Positions 21,701 through 31,238 of a stretch of 64,000 bases of DNA are shown here, in pieces. Below the pieces are notes generated by a model. That model was not told where the DNA came from. It did not search any database and saw nothing but the letters and a program-made list of their open reading frames with translations. The stretch is taken from contig NW_013657642.1 in NCBI RefSeq assembly GCF_000142905.1, positions 287,292 through 351,291 on the forward strand. The letters are read 5' to 3'. Made by a program: the position numbers and the translations under genes. Within the stretch, counting starts at the first letter, position 1. Every line of letters begins with the position of its first letter. The stretch is from Thecamonas trahens ATCC 50062. Lineage: Eukaryota; Apusozoa; Apusomonadida; Apusomonadidae.

Positions 21701-24700
21701 GGCGCTCTCACGGGCGCTTGTGAAGCGGCCGGAGCTGTACCTCTCGTCGCCGCTCTCGCTTGCGGTGAGCTCGTTTGTTTCAGGCTGGTTTGCCAACGCG
21801 CACCAGTGGACGGCGGAGAGCACGCCGATCAGCCTGCGGATCCAGGTGGCGGCGGTCCTCTCTCGGCACCTGCAGTTTGCGCTTGTCGACACCGAGCCGC
21901 GGGTGGTGTTCAACTTTCTGCGGGCGCTGCTGACGCCGCTCGGCTCGGCGCGGGCGCAGGAAGTGGCGTCGAACGTAGAGCTCGAGAGTCATGTGATGGC
22001 GGGGATGAGCGCGCTGGTCATGTCTGCGCGCGATGGGCTGGAGCCGTCACTGGAGCAGGAGGTACTTGCTGAGCTTTCGCTGGCGGGCATGCGAGGCGAG
22101 CACGTGCACGGCTACGCGGTGGGCGCGCTCGCAGAGCTGCTGGTCAACAACGCCGAGCTGCTTGGCTACTACGTGCTCAACTGCTACGAGACGCGCGAGG
22201 TGCCCATGGACGGTCCAGATGGGAAGGAACTCTTCCTAGCGTTTCCGGAGAACAAGGATCTGTTCCTACAGGTTGTGACAGCAGAGATCATTGACCGTGA
22301 CCGGCTCGACGTCCACCTCAACAACCGGTCGCCGCTCGGGCGGTTCGTCTACCTCGCCTTTGTGGCGCTGTGCTCGGGTTCGGAGCGGGCCCGTGTGCTC
22401 GGGCTCAAGCTTGCGTCTGGCCTCGCGCGGTCGCCGGTGGCGCAGCTGGAGGTCGGCACACACCTGCCTGTCATTTCCAACTCGAACGCGTCGACGTACA
22501 TCGGGGTGGCGGTGGCGTACTCTAAGGCGCTTGCGGAGCGATACCCGTGGCTCACGCTCGAGCTTTTTGGCCAAGCGGTGCAGTATCTCAACTTGTGGAC
22601 GTACGAGGAGCTGCTGAACGCGCTGCAGCTGCTCGCACCGTGGGCGCACCACCTCGGGACCCTGGCGGCGACGTCGGACACCGAGGCGTGGAAGCCGGAG
22701 CCTGGCAGTGCGTGGACGCGACCGCCGGACGGGGCGGTAGTGGTGGCCCGGAACGCGGGCTCGATCTCCGACTCTGTGCAGATGCTGCTCTCGTCGATGT
22801 TTGAGCTGACCAAGGCTGCCGTCAAGGGCACGCCGCCGCTGCTTCCGGTCATCGAGCGGGTGTGGTCGCTTGCGCTCCGTGGGATGGAGCGGTGGGTGCT
22901 GGAGAATGTCATGGATGAGGTGGTGACGTTCTTGTTCTCGCGGTATGAGGCATCGCTGGAGGCGCGGCAGATGGAGCTGAAGGACGACCAACGGGTAGCG
23001 ACGTACGTGACGGTGGTGCTCTCGCGAACACACGCGGTGGAAGCGCTCTCGCGGAGCTTGATGCGGTTCTTCTCACGGCACACGTTTGCCATCGAACTTG
23101 ACGGCAACGCGTACGTGGCGCACGTCCAACCACTGCTGGAGGGAAGTGCTGTTGTTGGTGGCGGGGCAGCGCTCTCGCGGAAGCAGCAGTTTGCGCTCTT
23201 TGCGTTGCTGGAAGAGACCATCTTTGAGCAGGCGCTGCGGTTCCTGCCTCACCTGCCACACCTGCTCCAGCTTGCGTTGGTGGTGTACGGAACGGAGCGG
23301 CCCGAGTGCGAGGTGTTTGTTCGCAACGTGGTGCACTCGCTTGGCATCTGCCACGCAGTCTCCACGCTGCAGTTTGAGGCCGGCGCGACGCTGTTTGAGC
23401 AGATGCGCGGCGTGGCCGGACTGGGCGTGGCGCAGCTGTCGAACGGGACCGGGCGAGTCGACGAGTCGACGTCGAGCACGGTGCTTGAGCTTGTGCGGGT
23501 GCTCAACGGGCGCGACGCCAAGTTTCAGGATGCGTGGGCCGGAGTTGCCCTTCAGTGGGGGACACAGGAGGCCGACGAGAAGCTCGCGGTCGGATCGCTG
23601 GCGCTGTACTCGATCATTGTGCGGCATCTCGACGAGCGGGTGGTGGTCAATCTGGGGCTCAACTCGATGCTTGCGCTACGGTTTGGCCAGTTTGCGCGCG
23701 TCGACGCAGTGTGCCGGCTGCTGGCCAAGGTTGTGCGCGACGAAGGTGCGTCGGATGGACTGGTCAATATGGCACTCGATGTGGCGGCCATTCTCGTCCG
23801 CTCACCGGTGGTGAGCAACTACGCGTCGGCGATGTTGATTCTGTCGACGGGCGTGGAGCTGTACGGCGCGGAGCGAGTCATTCCGCGGTTTGCGGCCATC
23901 TGGCACGATGCGGAGCTCGGAGACGACTCGACGCTTGCGCGCGCGCTGTTCCTGGGGCTGACGGCGGACACGACGGCAGTGGAGGCCTTTGCGTTCTTCG
24001 AGATTGTGGCCATCCAGCACGCCGGCACGCTGGTCAACGACAACTCGCTAGTGGTGACGGTCCTTGTGCTCCACGCCCTTGCGCTGCTGCTTGCGCGGCC
24101 AGAGGCCAGTGACGACGGCAGCAGCGAAGGCCTAGAGCGCAATGGCAGCTCGGGCTCTGTGAGCGGGGCGGGCGAGGGCGGCAAGGCGATGGCCGGGCCG
24201 GCGACGCGGTTTGTGAATTTCGTCGACGCGTTTGTGGAGGCGCAGGGCGAGGCACAGGCCGAGTCGCGCGGCGTCCTGCTGCAGATGAAGGCGCTTGTGT
24301 GCGAGGTGTGGCGAGAGGAGGCAGCGGCGGGCGGCGGCGGGAAGCACGTGCTCGCGCTATCTGACGACGTGGAGGACGACGAGCAGCTGGTGGCGGCCGA
24401 GGTGCGGGAGGCGTTCCTACCGCGGTTCTGCGAGCTGATGGTGGGTCTGTGCCCGTCGCAGGCGTCGTACGAGTTTGTGGTGGACTTGCTTGTGCGGCTG
24501 CTAGAGGGCGGCGAGCGGTCGTGGGTGGCGCGCGAGTGCCACGTGCTTGTGGGTCTGCTGCAGGCGTACGAGCACTTTGAGCTGCTGGCGGACCACTTTG
24601 AGCGGATGGCGTCGTTTGCAGTTGACGCGCTCTTTACCATGTCGGCGAGCGTGGTGGGTGAGCTTGTCGAGTACGTGCACTCGCGGGCGCCGGACGAGGT

Positions 24701-26027
24701 GTCAAGCGATGTGTTCCACTTTGAGTACGTGGCCGAGATGCACTCGTACCAGGCGCTGCACGGGAGCGGACGAAGCGGGTTGAAGTTCTTCAAGCCGATG
24801 GCGGCTACGCGTGAACGCAACGCGCTGGTTACGGCAGCGGTGACCAAGCTCGGCCAGCTGTTCCGAACCCAGACCGACGGTCTTGCCTTTGACCGCCGAG
24901 TCCGCGGCAAAGCGTCGTCGGCGCGGATCCTTCCGTCGCGCCCGCGCAAGTCGTCGGTCTGGCTTCCGGAAGACGCCAAGGGCGGACTGGAGAATGGGAG
25001 GGGCGCTGGCGCTAGTAGTGGCGGCATCGAGCTGGCAGTCAAGCCGGTCCTCTCGGCGCACGGCGAGGCTGTGCTGAGTGGCCTCCTCGAGACTGACAGT
25101 GAGCAAGCCGGAAGCCTCGGCGAGGCTGCAGCGGAGGTGATCTCGAGCTCTGCCGAGCTGAGTTTGATAGCGCAGGCGTCAGGGGCCGAAGTTGTGGAGC
25201 TGGAGTTGGATGTGGCCGAGGTTGAGGCCGAGATCAAGACTGAGGTTGAGGCCGAAGTCGAGGCCGATGACGAAGCTGAAGTTGAGGCCGAGATTGAGGC
25301 CGAGGACAAAGCTGAGGTTGAGGCCGAGGTCGAGGCCGAGGTCGAGGCTGAAGTCGAGGCCGAGGTTGAGGCCGAGGTCGAGGCTGAGGTCGAGGCTGAA
25401 ACCCAGGCTTTGGTGCTGAATCTTCCGACCGAGACGGGCACCGACGGTGGCGATCAGGGCCAGCTCAACACGTCATCGATCTCGCTGGCTGGTGCCAACC
25501 GCACGTTTGACACCGATTCCGAGTCGTCGTCGGGAGGCAGCGAGGACGGAGCTGATGTCGCAGACGGCGGAGCAAGTTGTGACGGCGGGCAGAGCTCGTC
25601 AGGCGGCGAGCTGGCAACGATGGTTGTGCCAAATGAGGCTGATGCCGAGGTCGACATCGACGAGAATGATCTGCTGATCGAGTCGTTCCTGCGCGGTGAG
25701 TATGGGGTTGGAGAGGGCGAGCTTCTTGCTGAAGAGGCAGAAGCCGAAGCCGAGGCCGAGGTCGAGACCATGGTCGCGCAGCCGAAGCCACTGCCGCCCA
25801 ACCCGACAGTCGCGGAGACGCCGTCGCCAGGGAAGAAGCGGCCGCGGCCGATGCCACGCCCGCCGGGAAGCAAGTTGCCCGAGGTGGCGCCGCCGCCGGC
25901 GCCGGCCACCCCCGGGGCGGTGTCAGCGAGCTCAGGCTCGGGCTCGGACTCTGGAAGTGGGAGTGGATCGAGCTCGGGTAGTGGCTCGGACTCGTCGTCA
26001 GGAAGCTCAGACTCGTCGTCGTCTTAG
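18765..26027 (+). CDS. Furry/MOR2/TAO3-like giant HEAT-repeat protein (probable)
   Basis: A single 2420-residue exon starting MSSQEYVDNVLKQFEGL. Almost the whole length to about residue 2050 is alpha-helical solenoid. Size, the N-terminal module (YLFFAYTPAIQHQARLALQA), the central FVYLAFVALCSGS and the late LVDLLVRLLEGGERSW block fit the Furry (animals), TAO3/MOR2 (yeasts) and SABRE-unrelated PAG1-type cell morphogenesis proteins. Those scaffold NDR/LATS kinases with MOB. The C-terminal 350 residues are acidic low complexity: about 20 VEAE-type repeats (25200-25410), Pro-rich runs and a Ser/Gly tail. No catalytic motif is seen. The family call is by general resemblance and is the main uncertainty. 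If correct, the MOB-NDR pathway should be present elsewhere in the genome. Confidence 0.6.
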   Translation: MSSQEYVDNVLKQFEGLIVQRRAMQRRAALQFTNESGERETSSVGGTAPSTPPSSSSSPSTAATAAAVAKTTAAAPTTTSPEGGPGGSGSSTPVSSAEKRKVGLSAASGSPTGAGLDDGHGGGEVVKKSEAEAAADVRKSLRTISRGIALFAAGHVEAIATFLMGVAAKYPSEVSDNVSMPTKEDRPDDIDDRSDDDSVEYAVLRSLVGVVRRVNAAGEAASAAIPDALFNFAFKYLFFAYTPAIQHQARLALQALSKYRLNDVVALFLSKMGEVKKDAAEREFVPYMRSLGLLHFALTSQASIGSSVHFLGVLAPFLKARKRGVLKKETCHTLQSIVRAALARPDAPGALLSTTEASVATLSFVENFGGKIRFTSEGLATRAAFLGSAETAKPFWTCYEAIIEVVLKWLKTKKHISFVLPLLTTLVNFASPALWLAYSGALVKALVAHAKDKSLRPLVLELACLFVEERRPELSDEPLRNEFANHVHTLAAALFAKKASVKGTEGLLERFLVGVGAVSIKLGLALVISMCSAPSTSANYSNDQKAVAMSSLHLLAKEHGPEAAHAVSLASPSLIGFCDTVLSASNIEAKDYPLLAAVIGAMPAVSESDPLRQRDLVRRIAYLTTHPNRQVSAAAVLSVQAHMLLSPGDFAFVILSALTIILTDFDKLVEESLLRAFQNLNLLLDTLSEILEAKGTAVLAQALSSTDVAKLRSSMEGVVLIWFTHHEHWVRSEVARLLVTLSRPAFRELEAALDLSEHAWLVDTLEIPPLEVAADQAPWVTALRDLLAHAWFAHADAIAFGWSKLVALSWDLAPDAVLVKQPRVLQAALPMWSSHVRWLCAGVRSAAGADALRNAPSLQHSHSSSSLSAAMAAARSEGAAGGEGGMHGFDILSPVLISEFLTIVAERVFSPVDAVVDILLDAAEHLHISTHGELLSRMETHLKASLVKDKARAKALRLGTPDAEVPVLGADERSLRLIAALSRALVKRPELYLSSPLSLAVSSFVSGWFANAHQWTAESTPISLRIQVAAVLSRHLQFALVDTEPRVVFNFLRALLTPLGSARAQEVASNVELESHVMAGMSALVMSARDGLEPSLEQEVLAELSLAGMRGEHVHGYAVGALAELLVNNAELLGYYVLNCYETREVPMDGPDGKELFLAFPENKDLFLQVVTAEIIDRDRLDVHLNNRSPLGRFVYLAFVALCSGSERARVLGLKLASGLARSPVAQLEVGTHLPVISNSNASTYIGVAVAYSKALAERYPWLTLELFGQAVQYLNLWTYEELLNALQLLAPWAHHLGTLAATSDTEAWKPEPGSAWTRPPDGAVVVARNAGSISDSVQMLLSSMFELTKAAVKGTPPLLPVIERVWSLALRGMERWVLENVMDEVVTFLFSRYEASLEARQMELKDDQRVATYVTVVLSRTHAVEALSRSLMRFFSRHTFAIELDGNAYVAHVQPLLEGSAVVGGGAALSRKQQFALFALLEETIFEQALRFLPHLPHLLQLALVVYGTERPECEVFVRNVVHSLGICHAVSTLQFEAGATLFEQMRGVAGLGVAQLSNGTGRVDESTSSTVLELVRVLNGRDAKFQDAWAGVALQWGTQEADEKLAVGSLALYSIIVRHLDERVVVNLGLNSMLALRFGQFARVDAVCRLLAKVVRDEGASDGLVNMALDVAAILVRSPVVSNYASAMLILSTGVELYGAERVIPRFAAIWHDAELGDDSTLARALFLGLTADTTAVEAFAFFEIVAIQHAGTLVNDNSLVVTVLVLHALALLLARPEASDDGSSEGLERNGSSGSVSGAGEGGKAMAGPATRFVNFVDAFVEAQGEAQAESRGVLLQMKALVCEVWREEAAAGGGGKHVLALSDDVEDDEQLVAAEVREAFLPRFCELMVGLCPSQASYEFVVDLLVRLLEGGERSWVARECHVLVGLLQAYEHFELLADHFERMASFAVDALFTMSASVVGELVEYVHSRAPDEVSSDVFHFEYVAEMHSYQALHGSGRSGLKFFKPMAATRERNALVTAAVTKLGQLFRTQTDGLAFDRRVRGKASSARILPSRPRKSSVWLPEDAKGGLENGRGAGASSGGIELAVKPVLSAHGEAVLSGLLETDSEQAGSLGEAAAEVISSSAELSLIAQASGAEVVELELDVAEVEAEIKTEVEAEVEADDEAEVEAEIEAEDKAEVEAEVEAEVEAEVEAEVEAEVEAEVEAETQALVLNLPTETGTDGGDQGQLNTSSISLAGANRTFDTDSESSSGGSEDGADVADGGASCDGGQSSSGGELATMVVPNEADAEVDIDENDLLIESFLRGEYGVGEGELLAEEAEAEAEAEVETMVAQPKPLPPNPTVAETPSPGKKRPRPMPRPPGSKLPEVAPPPAPATPGAVSASSGSGSDSGSGSGSSSGSGSDSSSGSSDSSSS

Positions 26028-26065
26028 CTTTGTCTGTGCAGGGCGTGGTGTCGGTTCATTCTGGC

Positions 26066-27559
26066 TCACGCTGTCGACGACGACGGCGATGACGTGTGAA
26101 CATGCATGACGGCATGGAGAGAAGCTTCCCAGGCGATACGTTCCGAGACGGACGAGGCCTTAATGACGGTGGATTTCGCCGAGGTAAACCAACCACTCTC
26201 ACGCTGGCGGAGCTCAAAGGCGCACTCGCCGGCCTTGGGGTGCGGGCCCGGGCGGAGCGTGTATGCTGGAAGGTAGAGCGAGAGCTCGGGAGCAAGGGTG
26301 GCGAGATCAGACGGGGTCTTGTCGGGCGGAAAGTGATGCAGGTAGCCGTAGCACGAGAGTACAAACAGGTGTGGCTTCCACGAAGTAAAGACGGTGCCGC
26401 GCTGGAGCGAGAGCATGCCGTGCTTGAGGATGTGCGGCGAGTTAAACTTGAGGTAGCGCGAGCCCTTGGTGACGTCGGGGACGGGCGGCTCGGTAAAGCT
26501 CTTCTTGGTAAAGGCGTTGACATCAGCCTGGCCGTTGATGGCGCGGGCGAGGGCCTTGGGCTCGGCTAGCGCGTCCGAAGCCTTGAGGTGGAGGACCTTG
26601 CGGGCGGTGGCCATGTCATCGAGGATGGTCTTGAGCGCCGCGCCGCGCTCGACCTCGAGCTCAGAGTACTTGACAAAGAGGGCGCCCATGGTGTGGCGGT
26701 AGGCCGACTCGGCCTTGCGGGCAGACCGAAGGCTCTGCTTGTACTCGTGCTGGGTGAGCCACGGATCGGCGGCCTTGGCGGCCTTGGCCGACGCTGATGC
26801 CTCGTCGCGGAATTGGGTGACCTTGGCGTGGCGGGCGTAGTGCGCATCGAGCGCAGCCCGGGCGTCACCGAGCTTGTTGGTTGCCGCCGCGATGGCCTTT
26901 CCGAGCTTGTTCGCGGTAGCAGCGGTCGATTTGGCCAGAGCTTTTGCACGCGGAATGAGCTCACTCGCCAGCAGCGCGGCGTACTCTTCGTACGCCGCCA
27001 GCGAGGTGAGATCGGCCGAGCCGAGGGCAGCCAAGGCGGCACCGATTGAGCCGAGATCTTCGATGCGAGCCGCTGCTGCCGCCGTCTCCTTCAGCATGTC
27101 AGCCATGGCACTCGCTCCAGCTGCATGCTTTTGAAGCAGTTCAACCAGGGCCTGAGAAGTGGCCACCGCACCACCAAGCCGTTGGATGAGCCGAGAACGA
27201 TGCTTCTCTTCCCGATCCGCTTGTGCCACCGTCATCCGTGCCCGCGACTCTTCAAACTTTTCCAGCGCTGCGTGACCTCCACGAGCATCTGCCAGCCGCT
27301 TATGAACGTATGCCACATGGTCATTAGGCGGTGGCGCAGTAACGTCGACGGCTGTCCGTCCTGCCGATGATGATGATGACCTCGCCGCCCCAGCTGAGCT
27401 CGATGCTGCCGTCGCCTCACTCTCGCCCGTCTCACCCAAACTCGTTGTCGCCTTCTTGGTCGGGGAGAAGAGCTCGTCGTCACCGAGAGTGTCTGAGCTT
27501 GTCCCGGCTGCTGGGTCGAAGCCGAGCTCGGAGTCTTGGTCGTCGCTGTGAGCGGACAT
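26066..27559 (-). CDS. Coiled-coil (BAR-like) plus C-terminal PH protein
   Basis: 497 residues from the ATG at 27559 (MSAHSDDQDSELGFDP). Upstream in-frame codons are Pro/His low complexity and are taken as 5' flank. After an acidic Ser-rich start come long helices rich in Ala/Lys/Glu (about residues 85-340; KALAKSTAATANKLGKAIAA) that resemble BAR/F-BAR or imidazoline-type coiled coils. A PH domain follows from about residue 371 (LKHGMLSLQRGTVFTSWKPH) to the invariant Trp of SERIAWEASLHAV. A helical dimer plus PH layout recalls fungal SLM1/2 and ACAP/APPL proteins, so a membrane-curvature or phosphoinositide role is inferred. It converges on the Furry-like gene with 38 bp between stops. Confidence 0.72.
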   Translation of the reverse strand: MSAHSDDQDSELGFDPAAGTSSDTLGDDELFSPTKKATTSLGETGESEATAASSSAGAARSSSSSAGRTAVDVTAPPPNDHVAYVHKRLADARGGHAALEKFEESRARMTVAQADREEKHRSRLIQRLGGAVATSQALVELLQKHAAGASAMADMLKETAAAAARIEDLGSIGAALAALGSADLTSLAAYEEYAALLASELIPRAKALAKSTAATANKLGKAIAAATNKLGDARAALDAHYARHAKVTQFRDEASASAKAAKAADPWLTQHEYKQSLRSARKAESAYRHTMGALFVKYSELEVERGAALKTILDDMATARKVLHLKASDALAEPKALARAINGQADVNAFTKKSFTEPPVPDVTKGSRYLKFNSPHILKHGMLSLQRGTVFTSWKPHLFVLSCYGYLHHFPPDKTPSDLATLAPELSLYLPAYTLRPGPHPKAGECAFELRQRESGWFTSAKSTVIKASSVSERIAWEASLHAVMHVHTSSPSSSTA

Positions 27560-28012
27560 AGGTAGATGAGTGTGCGTGTGAGAACGTGGCAGTGGGTAGG
27601 TGACTGTCGGACAGGAATGATGGGGTGGGGGGTGGGGGGTGGGGCGACGGTAAAAATTGTTGACAGAAGGAGGATGAGGAATGAGACTGGCATGGGGAAG
27701 CGTGAGAGAGGGGGGAAGATGTAAGAGGTGGGGGGGAAGGGGAGGGGGGGGGGGGGGAGTTGGGAAGAGATGAAAGGGATCGGGGGTTGGGGATGGGTGG
27801 AGGTGATGTGATCGGGGGGGGGGAACTGTGTGCCGAGAAAAAGAACAGGAACCGCGGGAGAGTGGCCAGTGATGGCCGAGTGGCGGTGGTGCGGCGGGAT
27901 CAGGCTGGCAGCAGAGCGGCGAGAGCCAGGTCGGGAGCTCGGGCACGGGCACGGTCGTAAGAACCACCACTCAACTCGGGGGGGCATGCCAACCGGAGCA
28001 GGAGTCGTCAGC
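27560..28012. other. Divergent upstream region, PH protein and polycystin-like gene
   Basis: About 450 bp of G-rich low-complexity DNA, with poly-G at 27730-27760 and 27814-27823. The frame of the channel gene is open back to an ATG at 27830, so part of this may be coding 5' sequence. No other gene is seen. Confidence 0.35.
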
Positions 28013-30478
28013 ATGTCGTCTACGTCGTATGGTGAGACCAGCAGCTTGGTCAGCTCGTCACCTTCGTCCGCTGCTATGCTGTCCTCGTCGGACTGTACCA
28101 CTTCGACCGGCAGTTTTTCAGCGGCCACCAGCAGCGGCCACAGCAGCGGCAGCAGCGGCAACGGCAATGGCAGCAACAAGTGGTCGAGGAATGATGATGA
28201 TGATGATAATGGTGGTGATGAGTCGTACACCTTTATGTATGCCAGTGAGAGCTCGGGCTCTGTCGAGGCGGCCGAGGTGGCCGAGATCGGTGGTCGTCGG
28301 GCTGGTGGTTGGGCTGGTCGTCGGGCTGGTCGTCGTGGCCGGCTGGCAGAAGTTCGTGAAGAGGCTGAAGAGGTCTCATCGTCGTCGTCGCTCTCGTCGT
28401 CGGCTTCGGGACAGACTGCGCTGGAGCTGGCGTACCTCACGCGGAATCTGGAAAAGGATATCAAGCAGAAGATCCAGGTCAAGCAGCTGAAGCGTGAGTT
28501 CCGGGGCCAGCTGCTCGAGATGGTTGTGTACTGCGTGTTTCTTGTGGTCTTCTCGCTTGTTGTGCTCAACTCGCGTGATCCGCTCTACTCGTTCCAGTAC
28601 AACGACTACATGAAGGACCTGATGCTGTATGAGGAGTTTTCGGGCGACGTGACCAAGATCTACAAGACGTTTTTCTCGGTGGCGACGTTTGAGGAGTTCT
28701 GGCAGTACATGAAGGGCCCGCTCCTTGCTGGACTGTTCGAGTCGCCCGACGTGGGGCTCGGGCGCGGATACATTTACGGAGTCAACTACCTGGTGGGCGC
28801 GGTGCGGCTCCGGCAGGTGCGCGTGGCGCCGGGCAAGTGCGACATTGTGACCGACTTTAAGGCCGTCTTTCCGCAGTGCTACGCGCGGTACTCGAGCTCG
28901 GCGGTGGAGCGCGGGCCGCACACGCCCAAGCTCAAGCCGTACTTTTCGTCGGACCAGCTGGGGACGACGCGGCAGGTTGCGCGTCTGCAGTGGTTCGAGG
29001 GTGGCGGGTACATTGAGGACTTTTCGATTGCGGACAACACGACGGTGCATGAGGAGCACATGGCAGAGCTGGAGAGCGACGGGTGGGTGGATCTGCAGAC
29101 GCGCGTGGTGTGGGTCGACTTTACGACGTACAACGCGAACCTCAACCTGTTCCACATTGCGCAGATGGCGTTTGAGTTTCTGCCTTCGGGCGGCGTTTTT
29201 CCATCGTACACCTTCCGGGTGGCGCGGCTGTACAAGTACGCCGACACAGCACTCGGGCGGGCGCAGCTTGCAGGCGAGATCATCATCATGTTCTTTGTGG
29301 TCTGCTACCTCATCCAGGAGGTGTACGAGCTGTGGAAGCACGGGTGCATCGCGTACTGGCAGAATGGATGGAATGTGATCGACCTGGTCAACATGCTGCT
29401 CTTTGTGTGCGTGTTTGGCATCCGCATCGCCATTCTCATCAAGCTCAACAACCTCGAGGTGGACCCGACGAACACGCGCAAGTTCTACAACTTTCAGCCG
29501 ATCTCGCTGCTCAACTCTGCCGAGCAAAACATTCTGGCCGTCAACGCGTTTATCCTCTGGTTCAAGGTCTTCAAGTACACCAAGTTCCTGCCGGGCATGG
29601 ACATCATTGCCGAGACGGTCTCCAAGTCGATCCGCAACACGGTCTCGTTTGTGGCCATGATGGCCTTTGTTCTCTTTGGCTTTGCGCAGGCCGGCGTCCT
29701 CGCCTTTGGCACCGACGTCCCGGGCTTCCACACCTTTATCGACACGTTCTTCACCCTCCTCCGGTCGCTGCTAGGCGACTTTGACTTTGTGGCCATGCAG
29801 GAGTCGAACCGAGTCTTTGGGCCGCTCTACTTTGTTGTCTTTATCGTCCTTGTCTTCTTCATCCTCCTCTCCATGTTCATGGCCATTCTCAACGACGCCT
29901 ACACCGAGGTTCAGGACACCATCCGCGAGAAGCAGAAGGACAAGGTCAACTTGCTCCACGTCTTTGGCTCGTGGATTAAGGACCGCACGCAGGTCTTCCA
30001 GCAGGAGGAGGACGACGCTCAGGAGCTGCAGGACGCCATTGTCGAGGGCGACCAAGACGACAATGACCTCCTCGACCGCGACGAGATCGAGACCATCTTC
30101 AAAAAGTACAAGCGCGAGGCCAAGCAGCTGCTTGGCGTTAACAACGCCGAGGAGCTGCTCCGCGAGTTTGACACCGACGGCGACAATTTGCTCGATGTCG
30201 AGGAGCAGCGCAACCTGCTCCGCAACCTGCAGCAGCGCAAGCTCCAGGCCCAGGTCAAGAAGCACGAGCTCCATGCCACGGGCGACATCTCGGGCCCGCC
30301 GGCCGTGCTCGACGGCGACAAGCTCGACTCGGAGTTCTCCTCCTACATCATGTCGCTCAAGCGCGATCTGAGCCACTTCCACGAGCGCCTCTCCAAGATG
30401 GACAAGCATATGCGCATCCTCATGCGCGAGATTGCGCCAGCGTCGGGCTCGTCATCGTCGTCGTCGTCGTCGTCGTAA
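28013..30478 (+). CDS. PKD2: Polycystin-2-like (TRPP) cation channel
   Basis: From the ATG at 28013, 821 residues; in-frame ATGs at 27986 and 27830 would add 9 or 61. A Ser/Gly/Asp-rich cytosolic start is followed by TM1 near residue 170 (MVVYCVFLVVFSLVVL). An extracellular polycystin (TOP) domain then runs over about 190-415. TM2-TM6 include LAGEIIIMFFVVCYLIQEVY, the pore LLRSLLGDFDF near 582 and the S6 ILLSMFMAILNDAYTEV. After S6 come an EF-hand loop DTDGDNLLDVEE (near 720) and coiled-coil helices. These features define TRPP2-type Ca2+-permeable channels, often ciliary. This suits a flagellated cell. The start is chosen for the A at -3. The 3' end lies 126 bp from convergent PHF5A. Confidence 0.92.
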   Translation: MSSTSYGETSSLVSSSPSSAAMLSSSDCTTSTGSFSAATSSGHSSGSSGNGNGSNKWSRNDDDDDNGGDESYTFMYASESSGSVEAAEVAEIGGRRAGGWAGRRAGRRGRLAEVREEAEEVSSSSSLSSSASGQTALELAYLTRNLEKDIKQKIQVKQLKREFRGQLLEMVVYCVFLVVFSLVVLNSRDPLYSFQYNDYMKDLMLYEEFSGDVTKIYKTFFSVATFEEFWQYMKGPLLAGLFESPDVGLGRGYIYGVNYLVGAVRLRQVRVAPGKCDIVTDFKAVFPQCYARYSSSAVERGPHTPKLKPYFSSDQLGTTRQVARLQWFEGGGYIEDFSIADNTTVHEEHMAELESDGWVDLQTRVVWVDFTTYNANLNLFHIAQMAFEFLPSGGVFPSYTFRVARLYKYADTALGRAQLAGEIIIMFFVVCYLIQEVYELWKHGCIAYWQNGWNVIDLVNMLLFVCVFGIRIAILIKLNNLEVDPTNTRKFYNFQPISLLNSAEQNILAVNAFILWFKVFKYTKFLPGMDIIAETVSKSIRNTVSFVAMMAFVLFGFAQAGVLAFGTDVPGFHTFIDTFFTLLRSLLGDFDFVAMQESNRVFGPLYFVVFIVLVFFILLSMFMAILNDAYTEVQDTIREKQKDKVNLLHVFGSWIKDRTQVFQQEEDDAQELQDAIVEGDQDDNDLLDRDEIETIFKKYKREAKQLLGVNNAEELLREFDTDGDNLLDVEEQRNLLRNLQQRKLQAQVKKHELHATGDISGPPAVLDGDKLDSEFSSYIMSLKRDLSHFHERLSKMDKHMRILMREIAPASGSSSSSSSSS

Positions 30479-30603
30479 AAGGTGATGCACAACCGAGAGG
30501 CGAGCGGAGCAGGGATGTTTTTACCTCGTTGCAATGCGTGCCACAACGAGAGCCATGGCGGGGGCGAAAGGGGAGAGCAAAGTCATCCAAGTCAACATGT
30601 ACA

Positions 30604-31031
30604 TCATGTCTTGCCTCTGTTGTAGTGGGCGTCAGACTTTGTGTGGCCGACGTTGATGATCTTTGGACAGCCTTCACGGGAACGTTCGAGGAGGCAGCAC
30701 TCCTTGCAGTAGTAAGCATCGGCCTCACCTCGCCTGCCACAGACGAGACAAGCCTCTTGACCCTTTCCAAAGGCACACTCATCACAGATCCTCACAATCT
30801 CAGCAAGCCGAACAAACGAGTCGCACACCACACATCGTCCGTCACATCGATCACATACTCTTCCAATACTGATCCCTGTCTGCTTGTGGCAAGGAATGAG
30901 ATCAGGATCTACACAATTGACCAGCCATGATCCACGTATCTCCATCATGAGTAAGAGGAGGGGGGGGGGCAGGGGGGGGGCAGGGGGGGGAGGGCGGGGG
31001 GAGGGGGGGGGGACGTACGATGGCGAGCCAT
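30604..31031 (-). CDS. PHF5A: PHF5A/Rds3, SF3b splicing factor subunit
   Basis: Two exons give 105 residues. Exon 1 is only 13 nt (31031-31019), coding MARH plus the first base of the next His, followed by a GTACGT donor. Exon 2 (30908-30604) continues HPDLIPCHKQTGISIGR after TGTGTAG. The protein carries the full set of CxxC knuckles (CDRCDGRCVVC, CDECAFG, CLVCGRRG, YYCKEC) of this very conserved zinc-knot protein. PHF5A binds SF3B1 and helps form the branch-site pocket of the U2 snRNP. The human protein is 110 residues and starts MAKHHPDLI, which supports the tiny first exon. The 110-nt intron has long C runs before its acceptor. Confidence 0.93.
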
Positions 31032-31166
31032 GAGGGGCGGAGAAGGAGGTGACTGGTCCGGATGGGGTGGGTGTGGGGGGGGTGGGGTGGAGAGAGGAGG
31101 TGAGGTGAAGGGATGGAGGGGTGGGGGTGGTGGGGGTGGTGGGGGTGAGGGTGAGTGAGGTGTTCG

Positions 31167-31238
31167 TCGGTCCTCGTCGTCGTGTCGTGGTCGGTCCTCG
31201 TCGTCGTGTCGTGGTCGGTCCTCGTCGTCGTGTCGTGG
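31167..31238. repeat. 24-bp tandem repeat, three perfect copies
   Basis: The unit TCGGTCCTCGTCGTCGTGTC plus GTGG occurs three times head to tail, about 135 bp upstream of the PHF5A start. It is not in a coding region. Confidence 0.85.
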
